A DNA stretch of 64,000 nucleotides, from positions 1,950,501 through 2,014,500 of the forward strand of contig NC_013162.1 in the NCBI RefSeq assembly GCF_000023285.1. Direction: 5' to 3'. Both the position numbers and the translations under genes were made by a program. The DNA comes from Capnocytophaga ochracea DSM 7271 (GTDB lineage: Bacteria; Bacteroidota; Bacteroidia; Flavobacteriales; Flavobacteriaceae). Below are positions 42,703 to 51,690 of this stretch, piece after piece. The notes beneath the pieces were generated by a model. That model had not been told where the DNA came from. It did no database searches and saw only the letters and a list, made by a program, of their open reading frames with translations. Numbering within the stretch: position 1 is the first letter of the stretch; each line of letters starts with the position of its first letter.

Positions 42703-43230
42703 ATGGAAATTATACTAAAACAAGACGTACATAATTTAGGTTTTAAGGACGATGTCGTTACAGTAAAGAACGGCTACGGACGTAATTACCTCATTCCGCA
42801 AGGATTTGCAATTTTGGCTACTCCCTCAGCAAAAAAGGTATTAGCTGAAAATTTAAAACAGAAAGCTTACAAAGAGCAACACATTATTGATGAGGCTAAG
42901 AAAACAGCTCAAGCACTTTCGTCATTGGTGGTAAAAATTATTGCCAAAGTAGGTGCTGGAGATAAGCTTTTTGGGTCAATTAATAATGGTGATTTGGCAC
43001 AAGAATTAGCCAAAGCGGGTCACGATATTGATAAGAAATTTATTTCTATCGCTGGTAACACCCTCAAACGTGCTGGGAAATACAATGCTTCTATCCGTTT
43101 ACACCGTGAAGTAATTGTTGATTTTCCATTTGAAATTGTAGCAGAAGTAGCAAAAGTAGAGACAAAACCTGCAGAAAAGACTGAAGAGCCCAAAGCGGAA
43201 ATTGCTACTGAGCAACCTGCTGGAAACTAA
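42703..43230 (+). CDS. rplI: 50S ribosomal protein L9
   Basis: Encodes 175 residues of L9, which binds 23S rRNA near the L1 stalk and limits frameshifting. The N-terminal domain MEIILKQDVHNLGFKDDVVTVKNGYGRNYLIP is diagnostic, followed by the long connecting helix and the C-terminal domain (LFGSINNGDLAQEL, IRLHREVIVDFPFEIV). The last 25 residues (acidic/Ala/Pro/Thr-rich, ETKPAEKTEEPKAE) are an unstructured tail longer than in E. coli. It is the last gene of the operon and precedes a terminator. Confidence 0.97.
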   Translation: MEIILKQDVHNLGFKDDVVTVKNGYGRNYLIPQGFAILATPSAKKVLAENLKQKAYKEQHIIDEAKKTAQALSSLVVKIIAKVGAGDKLFGSINNGDLAQELAKAGHDIDKKFISIAGNTLKRAGKYNASIRLHREVIVDFPFEIVAEVAKVETKPAEKTEEPKAEIATEQPAGN

Positions 43231-43274
43231 TAAATTATAAGGATTTAAATAGTTCATATCAATTATAATTTTTG

Positions 43275-43312
43275 ATACCTATAAGGGAAATTTGCCTTTG
43301 TAGGTATTTTTT
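43275..43312 (+). terminator. Terminator after rplI
   Basis: ATACCTATAAGGG pairs imperfectly with GCCTTTGTAGGTAT, and a run of 8 T follows. It is 45 bp beyond the rplI stop. Confidence 0.8.
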
Positions 43313-43325
43313 TTACAATAAAATT

Positions 43326-43355
43326 TTTGTATATTAAAAATAATGTGTACTTTTG
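43326..43355 (+). promoter_or_regulatory. Promoter of the 917-residue gene
   Basis: TTTG (43326-43329), 18 bp, TACTTTTG (43348-43355). It covers the ATG of the longer frame (43327), supporting a start at 43387. Confidence 0.55.
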
Positions 43356-43386
43356 TACCAATTTTAGCAGAATCTCAAAAAATACT

Positions 43387-46140
43387 ATGGAATCCAAAAT
43401 TAATACAATAGGTCTAACAATATGGGGTTACAAGCAGGGATGCAAGGTGTTAGCCTCACAAGGAGTTAACTTTCAGCTACAAGAAGTAAAGGACAGATTG
43501 AAAGATATCAGTGCCTTTATACGCATACACACCCCGCGTGTAGATTTTTACACATTGCAGTTTAGCAATAGTTACAAGATATACACACAATACCGTTCCT
43601 CAAAAGAAGTGAATGGACAGAGCGGTGTGTATATAGCCATTTCATTGTATATACCACATTTTTTACAATGGAGAGGGGTACGACAAGTATTGAACTTGTT
43701 AATGGATATGTACTTTGCAGAGCATATCAATTACGAGAACAATATTCCGTTACTCAATGAAAAAGAGGATATATTTCCATATTTTAATCTTCTGAGAGGG
43801 TATGAAAAGCAGTTGGTAGAGGAACCAGTAACGGCTTCTTTCGCATTAGACCAAAGCTATATGCCTAAGGTTTTCCCTTATATGGATATTTATGAGGTAG
43901 ATAAATACTTCAATATGCCTTACCGTCCTGAGTTTGAGAAATATCAAGACCTTGTGTTCTTGCGCAAAGAATTTGTGGAAGACCCTCGAGCTTATAGTAT
44001 TGACTTTCTCTTTCCAGAATACGCAATACCCAGAACAAGTGCCTCTACTTTCCAAACAACCAATGCAGGAGAAAGTGGTGGAGCTTCTCGGTTTTTGCCT
44101 TCTAATGCTAATATTAAGATATTAGCTTTTATGAAGAATGGTAAAGACGTGGGAGCTACCTATATGAACGAAGTCTTCTCGGACGATGATACTATTGAAG
44201 TGCTTCTTGAAAAGTCGAGATACCACGAGATGTTCTCTTATCACGATACGATTAAGAAAGCGATAAAAAGAGGTTATATCAAGAAAGTACAAAACAATTA
44301 TACTTTTGATTTAATTCCGTTTGCTCCAAAAGAGTTTAAGGTGTACGTGGAAACTCCTCAACGAGAGTTTGAGAAATACATTTCGTTCTTATCATTAGAG
44401 AGTACGACTTTTAAAGCTAAGCTATACTCTAATACAAAGGGATATTACTTTTTACTAAAAGGAGATGAGGCACGTAATGTATTCAACCTTAGTTACAATG
44501 GTATTGTTTTCAAGAGTAACTATATGGTAGATGATAGGGTAGCCTTATCAGTACCTTTTGAAAAGTATCAGTTTACCATTATTTCGAGTACTATAACTTC
44601 AGTATCTCTAAAAATCAATGGTATTGTATTCAGTAAAAACTTGCGCAGTGATTCGCCCGTAGAGATTGTTTTACCGGAGAACTTATACCATTTTGAGTTT
44701 GAAAATCAAGATACAGGAAGAGTTATTAGTATATCGAAGAGCGGGGAGGTTAATTTTGATAGAGCTAAAGGAGCTTACAATCCACAAATGATTGGCTCAG
44801 AGAGTCCTGAGTTTTCTAATGGTTTATCAGTAGTAAACAGAGGAGTTGCTACCACTGAACGAGGCGAAGCGATAGAGATGAACACTAAGTCTCGTGCGTT
44901 TTGGATAAAGATTGCTTCGGCTGTTGCTTTTGTTTTAATATTAGTAGGTGTAGGCTATTGGTTTATTTTCCCGATGCTTAAAAATCCTGTGAAGGCTTAT
45001 GTGGCAATCAATTCGGAGAGTGAAATAGACGAAATGCACTTCTTAACCAATATAGATGAGCGCACTTACGAGATTGAGGATTCTTATATTAGGTTAAAAA
45101 AGAGCTTGCCTATCGCTGAGACAAAATTGGTTGTTAGCTTCAAAGAAGAGGGGAAAGACACTCTGTTATTAAGTGAAGAACAACTCAATAAGTTAGCTAA
45201 AATGGTGGAAGCAAATAGCAAAGATACTCTTAAAATAGATTTGATTTCGCCTGCAATGGCATTTCTTTTGGATGTGAATAATTGGAAAGAAACTCACGCA
45301 GACCCTAAGGGAAGTCTTTTTATAGCAGAAGCCCAAAAGCGCAATTTCCTTACAGATAAATTACGACCTGAGTTTGAAAAAGCCGTATGGGAAAATTTCT
45401 TAAAGGATTTTGATTATTCTGCTTATAATAGTGAACAAGTAGATAGCCTTTTGCGTCCTTATTTAAAAGGAGGTAGTTCTGAATTAAAGTCTTATCAAAC
45501 AGATTTGCAAAGAATAATTAGAGAAAGTAAAGCACGTGACCAAGTGGAAGTGGCTGTAGAAAGACCTAAGAGAGAAGAGCAACCTGCTACCAAATCTGAA
45601 GCAACTGTTGTTAATAGAAATGAAACTACAGTAGGAAGAACACCTAAAACAGTTACCCCTTCTTACAATACTGAAAGACCTGTAACTATAAGTGAGCCAC
45701 GCGATCCTAAAACAGTGAAACGAGGAGAGAATACTACTCGACCTATCGCTAAAAATGTATCGCTTACAGAAACCTTTGTTACAGATATGAAACGCTTTAA
45801 TTCACAGGCTTGTTCTGAAGAAGTTGTAGATAGAGTGAAAATGAATTTAAAACGTTTGGAAGGCAATGATTGGAGTGTGGTAATGTTTGAATTTAACCAA
45901 GGTAGAAGAGAGATAGAGGAACGTGCGAACCAATATAGTATGTTCTTTACAGCACTTAAAAATGGTACTTCTATTGACCAAGTTAAACCTTCTTACTTTG
46001 GAGGACAGACTAGCTTGATTAATTACCTTAAAAAAGGAACCAATTACGAATTGGTAAAAGGGAAGGCTAATCTCAAAACTTTTGCTGATATTCGCCAAGC
46101 GATTGTGAATATGGGGGTAGACCCCAAAACAATTCGCTAA
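43387..46140 (+). CDS. Unknown membrane-spanning protein, 917 residues
   Basis: Encodes 917 residues from MESKINTIGL; the frame opens at 43327 (20 residues more) but that ATG is inside the promoter. Residues 1-500 are predicted cytoplasmic, with a globular start (about 1-215, several conserved-looking aromatic clusters) and beta-rich repeats at about 240-470 that resemble small Ig-like or PEGA-like units. A single membrane helix lies at about 507-529 (IASAVAFVLILVGVGYWFIF). The last 388 residues are predicted outside the inner membrane, with a helical region, a Pro/Thr/Arg-rich linker (about 715-790) and a small C-terminal domain. No signal peptide is present, so topology is N-in. I do not recognise the family. 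It is monocistronic after the ribosomal operon. A bitopic shape of this kind occurs in signalling, secretion and defence membrane proteins, but nothing here chooses among them. Confidence 0.8.
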   Translation: MESKINTIGLTIWGYKQGCKVLASQGVNFQLQEVKDRLKDISAFIRIHTPRVDFYTLQFSNSYKIYTQYRSSKEVNGQSGVYIAISLYIPHFLQWRGVRQVLNLLMDMYFAEHINYENNIPLLNEKEDIFPYFNLLRGYEKQLVEEPVTASFALDQSYMPKVFPYMDIYEVDKYFNMPYRPEFEKYQDLVFLRKEFVEDPRAYSIDFLFPEYAIPRTSASTFQTTNAGESGGASRFLPSNANIKILAFMKNGKDVGATYMNEVFSDDDTIEVLLEKSRYHEMFSYHDTIKKAIKRGYIKKVQNNYTFDLIPFAPKEFKVYVETPQREFEKYISFLSLESTTFKAKLYSNTKGYYFLLKGDEARNVFNLSYNGIVFKSNYMVDDRVALSVPFEKYQFTIISSTITSVSLKINGIVFSKNLRSDSPVEIVLPENLYHFEFENQDTGRVISISKSGEVNFDRAKGAYNPQMIGSESPEFSNGLSVVNRGVATTERGEAIEMNTKSRAFWIKIASAVAFVLILVGVGYWFIFPMLKNPVKAYVAINSESEIDEMHFLTNIDERTYEIEDSYIRLKKSLPIAETKLVVSFKEEGKDTLLLSEEQLNKLAKMVEANSKDTLKIDLISPAMAFLLDVNNWKETHADPKGSLFIAEAQKRNFLTDKLRPEFEKAVWENFLKDFDYSAYNSEQVDSLLRPYLKGGSSELKSYQTDLQRIIRESKARDQVEVAVERPKREEQPATKSEATVVNRNETTVGRTPKTVTPSYNTERPVTISEPRDPKTVKRGENTTRPIAKNVSLTETFVTDMKRFNSQACSEEVVDRVKMNLKRLEGNDWSVVMFEFNQGRREIEERANQYSMFFTALKNGTSIDQVKPSYFGGQTSLINYLKKGTNYELVKGKANLKTFADIRQAIVNMGVDPKTIR

Positions 46141-46271
46141 GAGATATTGCTTTTTATCTTAAAATACTATACTTATGTTAGAAGTTTTCAATAACCTCGA
46201 AGCTTTACTTTAAGGCTTTTGGTTAGTAACTATTCCATTTGTAGAACAATTATAATTATAAGATAAATAAT

Positions 46272-46312
46272 AAAAACTAAGGCGTCATCAATTTGGTGAC
46301 GCCTTAGTTTTT
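46272..46312. terminator. Bidirectional terminator between the 917-residue gene and the FUSC gene
   Basis: A 16-bp perfect stem around AACTAAGGCGTCA / TGACGCCTTAGTT with A-run and T-run ends. It lies right before the FUSC stop. The rest of 46141-46313 holds nothing recognisable. Confidence 0.9.
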
Positions 46313-46313
46313 A

Positions 46314-48506
46314 TTACGTATTGATAGACCGAATAGCTTGTTCTAAGTTCTTCGCTAATCCAAACAGATAGTTGAACTGTTCTCCATAGAATTGTGTCTC
46401 TCGCATTGAGATAGCTGAAGAGGTATCTGTATTTTGAGGAGTGTCTATTATTTCTCTAATGGACTGATTAAATTGTTCAATAGGCGTTTTATAATCAGTT
46501 TGAGCAGTAGCCGTAGGTTCAACAAGTAACGTCAAACAGTGTTGCAAGGCTGCTATAAGACTCTCAATTGCCTCGTTGAATACCGATTTAGGAAAGGTTA
46601 CTTTCTTGCTGTTCAACCTAATACCAAACGAAGCCACAGAGGCTAAGAAGGCTTGCTGTATCACGATAATCCCGTATACTGATGGATTTTTGTACTGCAT
46701 AAACTTCGGCTCTTGTAACATTCGTTGGAAGGTGGTATTTAGGTTTGAGAGTGCCAACACAGCTTCTTTGCGCGATACTTTATAGGCAGTGGTAATCCCT
46801 TCTCCGGTGTTAAAAATCTCTTTTACTTGCTGTAAGTAACCAATATTAGCTTTTACTGATTTGGTAACCGCTTCCCTATAAGTATTGTGTTCCCACGTAG
46901 GCAAAATGAGATAATTACCTGCAAACGATAACCCAACACCTATAACGGTATCCAATAGGCGGTCATAAATAAGGCTATAAACATTAGGTGTAATCAGTGC
47001 AAAAATAAATATCGCACTGATAGTGATGAATATAGAGGCGTACATATAGTTCTCTTGAATCAACCCAAAAGCAATAGGCATACACAAAATAGCGACATAG
47101 AGGTACAAACTAGGGTAGGGGAGTAGGTAAATCACAGCAAACGAAGCAACCCCACCAATCATAGTGCCATAAACCCTGCTGAGTGAGCGCTCTTGGGTAA
47201 TCCCAAAACCAGGACGCATAATAATGAAGATGGTAAGGATAATCCAGTAGGCATTGTTGATAGGGAATATATCACCTATGAGATAACCCAAAAATACCAC
47301 AATAGATAGACGCATTGCGTGCCTAAAAAAGGTAGATTTTAAAGATATATGGTCTTTGAGCCGTCGCCACGAGTAGTTTTGGTAACTCACAAACTTGCGA
47401 TAAGTACTCTCATCGCGTACCCCTGCATCGTTGCTATAATAGTTCTCAAAAATATGTCGGATATTTTCAATAGAATGATACTGACTTTCTATATAGATAT
47501 AAAAATTTCGCAACAGCAAAGCACGTTCTTTATCTTCTTCCGATACTTCTGAAAGTGCTTTCAAGGCTTCGTTCTTCTCTTTGGTTTGCGCTAATAAGTC
47601 TTTTAAACAGTTGTCTAATTGTATCTTTTTGCGTGACCCAATGTATTCGGACATTTGTTGTAGCTGTCTCGATAGCTCTTTGAGGAAATCTACATAAGTT
47701 TGTAAATATTCACGATGCTCGGCAAAAGCCTTGTCCACTTTCTCATATTGTACGGGGTTGGCTAAAGCTAATTCGAAGATATCCACCAGCTCTATGAACA
47801 TCAAAAATTGGCGTTGCAGGTAATCGGTTTTACCCGATTTGCTCCGTGAATCAAGTACGGCTTCACGGAGCTTTTCATATTTTTCATTGAGGCTTGTTTG
47901 CAGGTTGATGAGCTTTTTGAGTCCCTCGCTTCTGTCTTTGGCGATGAGTAAGTCAGCTCTTACCGAAAAAAACTCTGCCGTAAGAGCAAAGCACTTCCCT
48001 AACAGCTGTTCACTGTACAAGCGCGGACGTATTTTTAGGAATATATACACTAATACACTGTACCACAAACCTCCTAATAACACACAACCACTGTACAAAA
48101 CAATACCCCACCCTGTTTGCAAGTGGGCTAAAGTAGAGGCTATCTCAAATAATCCCGCGAAAGCTACCATTGTAGCGCGATGTCCGTATAACGAAATATA
48201 AGCGTTTCCGAAGGTGAGTAGAAATATGGTAGGCAGTAACAAGTATTCGTAAGGAGCCGTGAGGTTTACCAAAGTAGAACTGATAGTTGCTAGTAATGTT
48301 GCTATGAAAAGACCACCATAGAGGTGTTTTTGATTCCCTGGAATATCGCTGGGCGAAATTGCAACAATACTCAAAGCTATGGGTAAGCCAATATCCATTA
48401 GGTCAAACCAATAGCCCAACCCTAAGGGAATAAGCACCGCAATGGTTTTGAGGCACCCTTTGAAGAAAGAAAAACTTTTAAAGAATGATATGATGGAGGT
48501 ATACAT
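46314..48506 (-). CDS. FUSC family inner-membrane protein (YccS/YhfK-like)
   Basis: Encodes 730 residues with two repeated membrane bundles: N-terminal helices (about 15-160), a long cytoplasmic coiled-coil stretch (about 180-390), a second membrane bundle (about 395-530) and a helical C-terminal tail. The layout and the FRHAMRLSIVVFLGYLIGD-type segment, with NNAYWIILTIFIIMRPGFGITQERSLSRVYGTMIGG in the second half, are characteristic of the fusaric-acid-resistance-like FUSC superfamily related to E. coli YccS. They are thought to export aromatic acids or other small anions; specificity is unknown. Its start is 36 bp from the divergent tsaC start, with a TAATTTTG -7 box at 48527-48534. Confidence 0.88.
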   Translation of the reverse strand: MYTSIISFFKSFSFFKGCLKTIAVLIPLGLGYWFDLMDIGLPIALSIVAISPSDIPGNQKHLYGGLFIATLLATISSTLVNLTAPYEYLLLPTIFLLTFGNAYISLYGHRATMVAFAGLFEIASTLAHLQTGWGIVLYSGCVLLGGLWYSVLVYIFLKIRPRLYSEQLLGKCFALTAEFFSVRADLLIAKDRSEGLKKLINLQTSLNEKYEKLREAVLDSRSKSGKTDYLQRQFLMFIELVDIFELALANPVQYEKVDKAFAEHREYLQTYVDFLKELSRQLQQMSEYIGSRKKIQLDNCLKDLLAQTKEKNEALKALSEVSEEDKERALLLRNFYIYIESQYHSIENIRHIFENYYSNDAGVRDESTYRKFVSYQNYSWRRLKDHISLKSTFFRHAMRLSIVVFLGYLIGDIFPINNAYWIILTIFIIMRPGFGITQERSLSRVYGTMIGGVASFAVIYLLPYPSLYLYVAILCMPIAFGLIQENYMYASIFITISAIFIFALITPNVYSLIYDRLLDTVIGVGLSFAGNYLILPTWEHNTYREAVTKSVKANIGYLQQVKEIFNTGEGITTAYKVSRKEAVLALSNLNTTFQRMLQEPKFMQYKNPSVYGIIVIQQAFLASVASFGIRLNSKKVTFPKSVFNEAIESLIAALQHCLTLLVEPTATAQTDYKTPIEQFNQSIREIIDTPQNTDTSSAISMRETQFYGEQFNYLFGLAKNLEQAIRSINT

Positions 48507-48514
48507 TTTTTACA

Positions 48515-48534
48515 TATATTTGCGGGCAAAATTA
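48515..48534. promoter_or_regulatory. Divergent -7 boxes for FUSC and tsaC
   Basis: TATATTTG (48515-48522) points right toward tsaC and TAATTTTG (48527-48534, minus strand) points left toward FUSC, in a 36-bp gap. The -33 regions must lie inside the opposite genes and were not clearly recognised, so this is tentative. Confidence 0.45.
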
Positions 48535-48542
48535 CAAAACTA

Positions 48543-49100
48543 ATGGCAAATAACCATCTGATAACTGAAATATTAAAGGCAGGAAAGGTAATTCTATACC
48601 CCACCGATACCGTTTGGGGTTTGGGGTGTGATGCTACAAATCCTGAAGCGGTAGCTAAGATTTTCCAAATAAAACAACGCAGTGAGAGCAAAAGCCTCAT
48701 CATTTTAGTGAGTGATACAGAGATGTTACAGCACTATGTAACAGATATACCTCCTAAGGTGCTTACCTATCTTCAAACCTTGCAAGAGCCTACCACTATT
48801 ATTTATAGTCACCCTTTGCATTTGGCTAAGAACGTGATAGCTGCTGATAATACAGTGGCCATTAGGGTCGTGCAAGATGTGTTCTGCCAACAGATGATTG
48901 CCGATTTTGGCAAACCTATAGTCTCTACCTCTGCTAATATCAGTGGAGAGCCAACACCTTTGTATTACCAACTCATTAATCCCCAAATTATTGCGCAATG
49001 TGATTATGTAGTACCTTACCGTCAAGACGATACTCAAATAAAAAATCCCTCACGTCTGATTAGGTTTGATACAGACGGAGAGATTCAAATATTAAGATAA
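48543..49100 (+). CDS. tsaC: Threonylcarbamoyl-AMP synthase (TsaC/Sua5 family)
   Basis: Encodes 185 residues forming one YrdC domain. The enzyme makes threonylcarbamoyl-AMP from threonine, bicarbonate and ATP for t6A37 of tRNAs that read ANN codons. Typical motifs are KVILYPTDTVWGLGCDATNPEAVAKIFQIKQR, STSANISGEPTP and the KSLIIL stretch. The Sua5 C-terminal domain is absent, so this is the short TsaC-type protein. It converges with the efflux adaptor gene with only 8 bp between stops; a small TAGTA/TACTA hairpin overlaps the stops. Confidence 0.92.
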   Translation: MANNHLITEILKAGKVILYPTDTVWGLGCDATNPEAVAKIFQIKQRSESKSLIILVSDTEMLQHYVTDIPPKVLTYLQTLQEPTTIIYSHPLHLAKNVIAADNTVAIRVVQDVFCQQMIADFGKPIVSTSANISGEPTPLYYQLINPQIIAQCDYVVPYRQDDTQIKNPSRLIRFDTDGEIQILR

Positions 49101-49108
49101 ATAGTAAG

Positions 49109-50188
49109 TTACTCTACTATTTTCACAGGTGTTCCGTTATCTATATTAATTTGTCCACTGGTAATCACTTCTTCACCAACAGTAAGTCCGCTGATGATTT
49201 CTACCTTATCACCAAAATTGCGACCGCTTTTCACATTTGCCATTTCAGCTTTAAGCACCTCCTGACCTTTAGCATTTTTGCTACTTACTATTTTGAAAAT
49301 TTTATTTTGGCTCACACTACCCACGAAAGCAGAATGAGGTACCACAAGAGCTGTAACCTCATCATTACCACTGCCGAACTGTGCAGTCGCATACATTCCC
49401 GCTTTTAGCTTTTTATCTTTGTTGGCTACCAATATTTCTACGGGGAATTTGAGAGCTCCATTAGATTTCGGTGCGATAAAAATAATCTTTCCGTCTATTA
49501 ATTCTGAGGAAGTACTAGGTTTTATTTTAACAACATCCCCCACTTTTAGTTCTCCTACTTGACTTTCATCTACGGTAATTTTCAATTTCAAATTGTCGAT
49601 ATTTACCACGTTGAATAACGTCTGTCCGGCACTTACAAGTGTTCCTTCTTCTACCTCTTTGCTAGTTACAATCCCGTTGATTTTACTACGTACCGCTGTA
49701 TCACCCGATACAATAGCTGCCGAATTGTAGTTTGCTTGGGCGTTTTTGAGTTGCAAGCGCGCTTGTTCCAATTGTTGAGCGGTAACTCCTCCTGTTTGGT
49801 AAGCACTTTCAAAGCGCTTTAAATCCGATTTTGCAGTTTCGAGTACCGCTTTGGCATTGTCTAACTGCACATTGGTTCTGTCGGCTTTTGTTTGTGCCAA
49901 TACTTGCCCTGCTCTCACAAAATCACCCTCTTTTACGTAAATTTTTATGACTTGTCCTCCTACTTCTGAAGATACATTCAGGTCTTGTTCCGCTACAAAA
50001 GTACCGTTAGCCGTAAAAAGGTCGGCTACTTTTTCTTCTGTTACTTTGGCAGCACGTACGGCTACTTGGGCTTCTTTTTGGGCTACAATAGCTACCTCTT
50101 CAGCATTTTTTTGTTTGTTAGAATATAGGCGGAGCCCCATTAATCCTACAAGGACTATTATGATAACTGTAGTAATTATTTTTTTCAT
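49109..50188 (-). CDS. RND efflux periplasmic adaptor (membrane fusion protein)
   Basis: Encodes 359 residues of the HlyD/RND membrane fusion family. An N-terminal hydrophobic anchor (about residues 4-20) leads to the lipoyl-like half motif SSEVGGQVIKIYVKEGDFV, a coiled-coil hairpin (KAVLETAKSDLKRFESAYQTGGVTAQQLEQARLQLKNAQANYN) and the second half (TAVRSKINGIVTSKEVEEGTLVSAGQ), then beta-barrel and membrane-proximal domains. Such adaptors link an inner-membrane pump to an outer-membrane channel. No RND pump or TolC-like gene follows, since tsaC converges 8 bp away. The adaptor is an orphan here or pairs with a distant pump. Its own promoter is present. Confidence 0.9.
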   Translation of the reverse strand: MKKIITTVIIIVLVGLMGLRLYSNKQKNAEEVAIVAQKEAQVAVRAAKVTEEKVADLFTANGTFVAEQDLNVSSEVGGQVIKIYVKEGDFVRAGQVLAQTKADRTNVQLDNAKAVLETAKSDLKRFESAYQTGGVTAQQLEQARLQLKNAQANYNSAAIVSGDTAVRSKINGIVTSKEVEEGTLVSAGQTLFNVVNIDNLKLKITVDESQVGELKVGDVVKIKPSTSSELIDGKIIFIAPKSNGALKFPVEILVANKDKKLKAGMYATAQFGSGNDEVTALVVPHSAFVGSVSQNKIFKIVSSKNAKGQEVLKAEMANVKSGRNFGDKVEIISGLTVGEEVITSGQINIDNGTPVKIVE

Positions 50189-50227
50189 TTTTCTTAAATT
50201 ACTGTATTAAGTGTTCTAAATCGGGGG

Positions 50228-50259
50228 CAAAGGTATAACAAAAAAACTTAATAAACAAA
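50228..50259 (-). promoter_or_regulatory. Promoter of the efflux adaptor gene
   Basis: On the minus strand TTTG (50256-50259), 20 bp, TACCTTTG (50228-50235), 40 bp before the start codon. Confidence 0.6.
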
Positions 50260-50326
50260 AAAAGTTTCCATATTTTTACCTTCATTCACTTTTTTCTCAT
50301 TCTTCATTGGGTTGTTTTATTTGCTA

Positions 50327-51154
50327 TTAAATGAAGTGAACGCTCACTCTATCAAGGTAATTGATGTCTAATAAAGAAGAAGCTCCCCCTACTGTATGAG
50401 TATCACTTTTGTAAACACTACACTGCAAATAGTCGAGGTCGTTAAACAGAAGCATTCGTTTTCCATCAGGAGCGCGAAGGTCGAGAGGAACACTAAAATC
50501 AATAAATTCGCTGTATTGGTTATAAATCTTTTTGAAAGTATACATATTAAAGATAACCTCAAAAGCTCTATTCTGCCTTATTTCTTCAAATAATTTCCTA
50601 CTGATATTGCTCACCGCATTGCCATAGTGGTCAATATAAATAATCGTACCGTAAACGAAACGTTTATCAGCAGATATCTCTGGTTTAAAATGAGTAGCCT
50701 CTAAATACGTATCGGTTTTCTTGCCTATTTTGTTAAGGGGGATATTTTCGCATATTTTCTGGGCAATCAAAGGGAATGAATACAGCGTAGGGAAAAGTTC
50801 AGTGCTTTGTTCGCCTTTTATTTCATACAGTTCAGCGTTCTTTTTATCTTCTGCTAAAAGATGAAAAATACCGTTATCAGCCCCGATAAAATAATGCCCG
50901 TTCAGTTTCATTACCATATGCCTTTTCTCAGGAGTGCGCTCCGCATCTACCCCTATGATATGTATACTTCCTTTTCGGTAATGTACGTAAGCATTCTTTA
51001 AGATGAAGGCAGCTTGAAACACATCAAAAGGTGATATCAAATGCGAGATATCTACCACGCAAGCTTCGGGGCACTTACTATAAATAGCACCCTTTACAGC
51101 TCCCACCGAGTAATCTCGTAAACCAAAATCAGTAGTTAATGTAATGATTTTCAT
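50327..51154 (-). CDS. SAM hydroxide adenosyltransferase (DUF62 / SAM_HAT family)
   Basis: Encodes 275 residues of the SAM hydroxide adenosyltransferase family (formerly DUF62), related to fluorinase and chlorinase, which hydrolyse S-adenosylmethionine to adenosine and methionine. Family features are the N-terminal ITLTTDFGLRDYSVGAVKG with its Asp, the VDISHLISPFDVFQAAFIL segment, and FIGADNGIFHLL; the second half has YIDHYGNAVSNI. No fluorinase-specific 23-residue loop is obvious. It lies alone between the 11-bp array and a minus-strand efflux gene. The cellular role of the family is unclear. Confidence 0.88.
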   Translation of the reverse strand: MKIITLTTDFGLRDYSVGAVKGAIYSKCPEACVVDISHLISPFDVFQAAFILKNAYVHYRKGSIHIIGVDAERTPEKRHMVMKLNGHYFIGADNGIFHLLAEDKKNAELYEIKGEQSTELFPTLYSFPLIAQKICENIPLNKIGKKTDTYLEATHFKPEISADKRFVYGTIIYIDHYGNAVSNISRKLFEEIRQNRAFEVIFNMYTFKKIYNQYSEFIDFSVPLDLRAPDGKRMLLFNDLDYLQCSVYKSDTHTVGGASSLLDINYLDRVSVHFI

Positions 51155-51311
51155 TCCTTTTGTTATAATGATATCAAGTTTAAAACAGCATAAATATATA
51201 AGTATGAAGTTAACTTACCTCCTTTAAATCTGCAATAATCAATCCTTAAGCTTCCCTCCATTATCCTTCATCATTTCTTCGTCATTTGTTTGCCCTTCCT
51301 TCGTTATTTAT

Positions 51312-51594
51312 TTATCTGCCCGTGCGGCTCGCACCGTCATTTGTTCGTTCTTCCTTCGTCTTTTGTTCGTCTTTTGTTCGTCTTTTGTTCGTTCTTCCTT
51401 CGTCTTTTGTTCGTCTTTTGTTCGTCTTTTGTTCGTCTTTTGTTCGTCTTTTGTTCGTCTTTTGTTCGTCTTTTGTTCGTTCTTCCTTCGTCTTTTGTTT
51501 ATCTGCCTGTGCGGCTCGCACCGTCTTTTGTTTATCTGCCCGTGCGGCTCGCACCGTCATTTGTTTATCTGTTCTTGTGGCTCGCACCGTCTTT
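51312..51594. repeat. Composite array: 11-bp units (TCTTTTGTTCG) plus GC-rich hairpin units
   Basis: The inverse counterpart of 30898-31165. From about 51345 to 51499 it runs in 11-bp units TTCGTCTTTTG, with two TTCGTTCTTCC variants near its start and one near its end. Before it (51321-51333) and after it (at 33-bp spacing, three 11-bp steps, up to 51594) are hairpins of the type GTGCGGCTCGCAC, one of them degenerate (TTGTGGCTCGCAC). It lies downstream of cbpM and upstream of the SAM_HAT gene, with no gene inside. Confidence 0.92.
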
Positions 51595-51624
51595 CCTATA
51601 AGTTTTCTATAAGCTTCTCCCAAA

Positions 51625-51690
51625 TTAACCATTAACCATTAACCATTAACCATTAACCATTAATCATTAATCATTAATCATTAACCATTA
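51625..51690. repeat. Tandem 7-bp repeat (ATTAACC)
   Basis: About nine units of ATTAACC/ATTAATC run up to the end of cbpM. Degenerate relatives occur near 61489-61535. It is 20 bp from the 11-bp array and directly follows two 11-bp-like TATAAG steps (51596-51616). Confidence 0.85.

Noticed and set aside
51286-51635. Overlapping open frames in the 51.3-51.6 kb array encoding FVRLLFVFCSS-type or KRRTKDEQKTN-type peptides
   Set aside because: Same reason: periodic 11-bp DNA keeps every frame open; no promoter or leader found.
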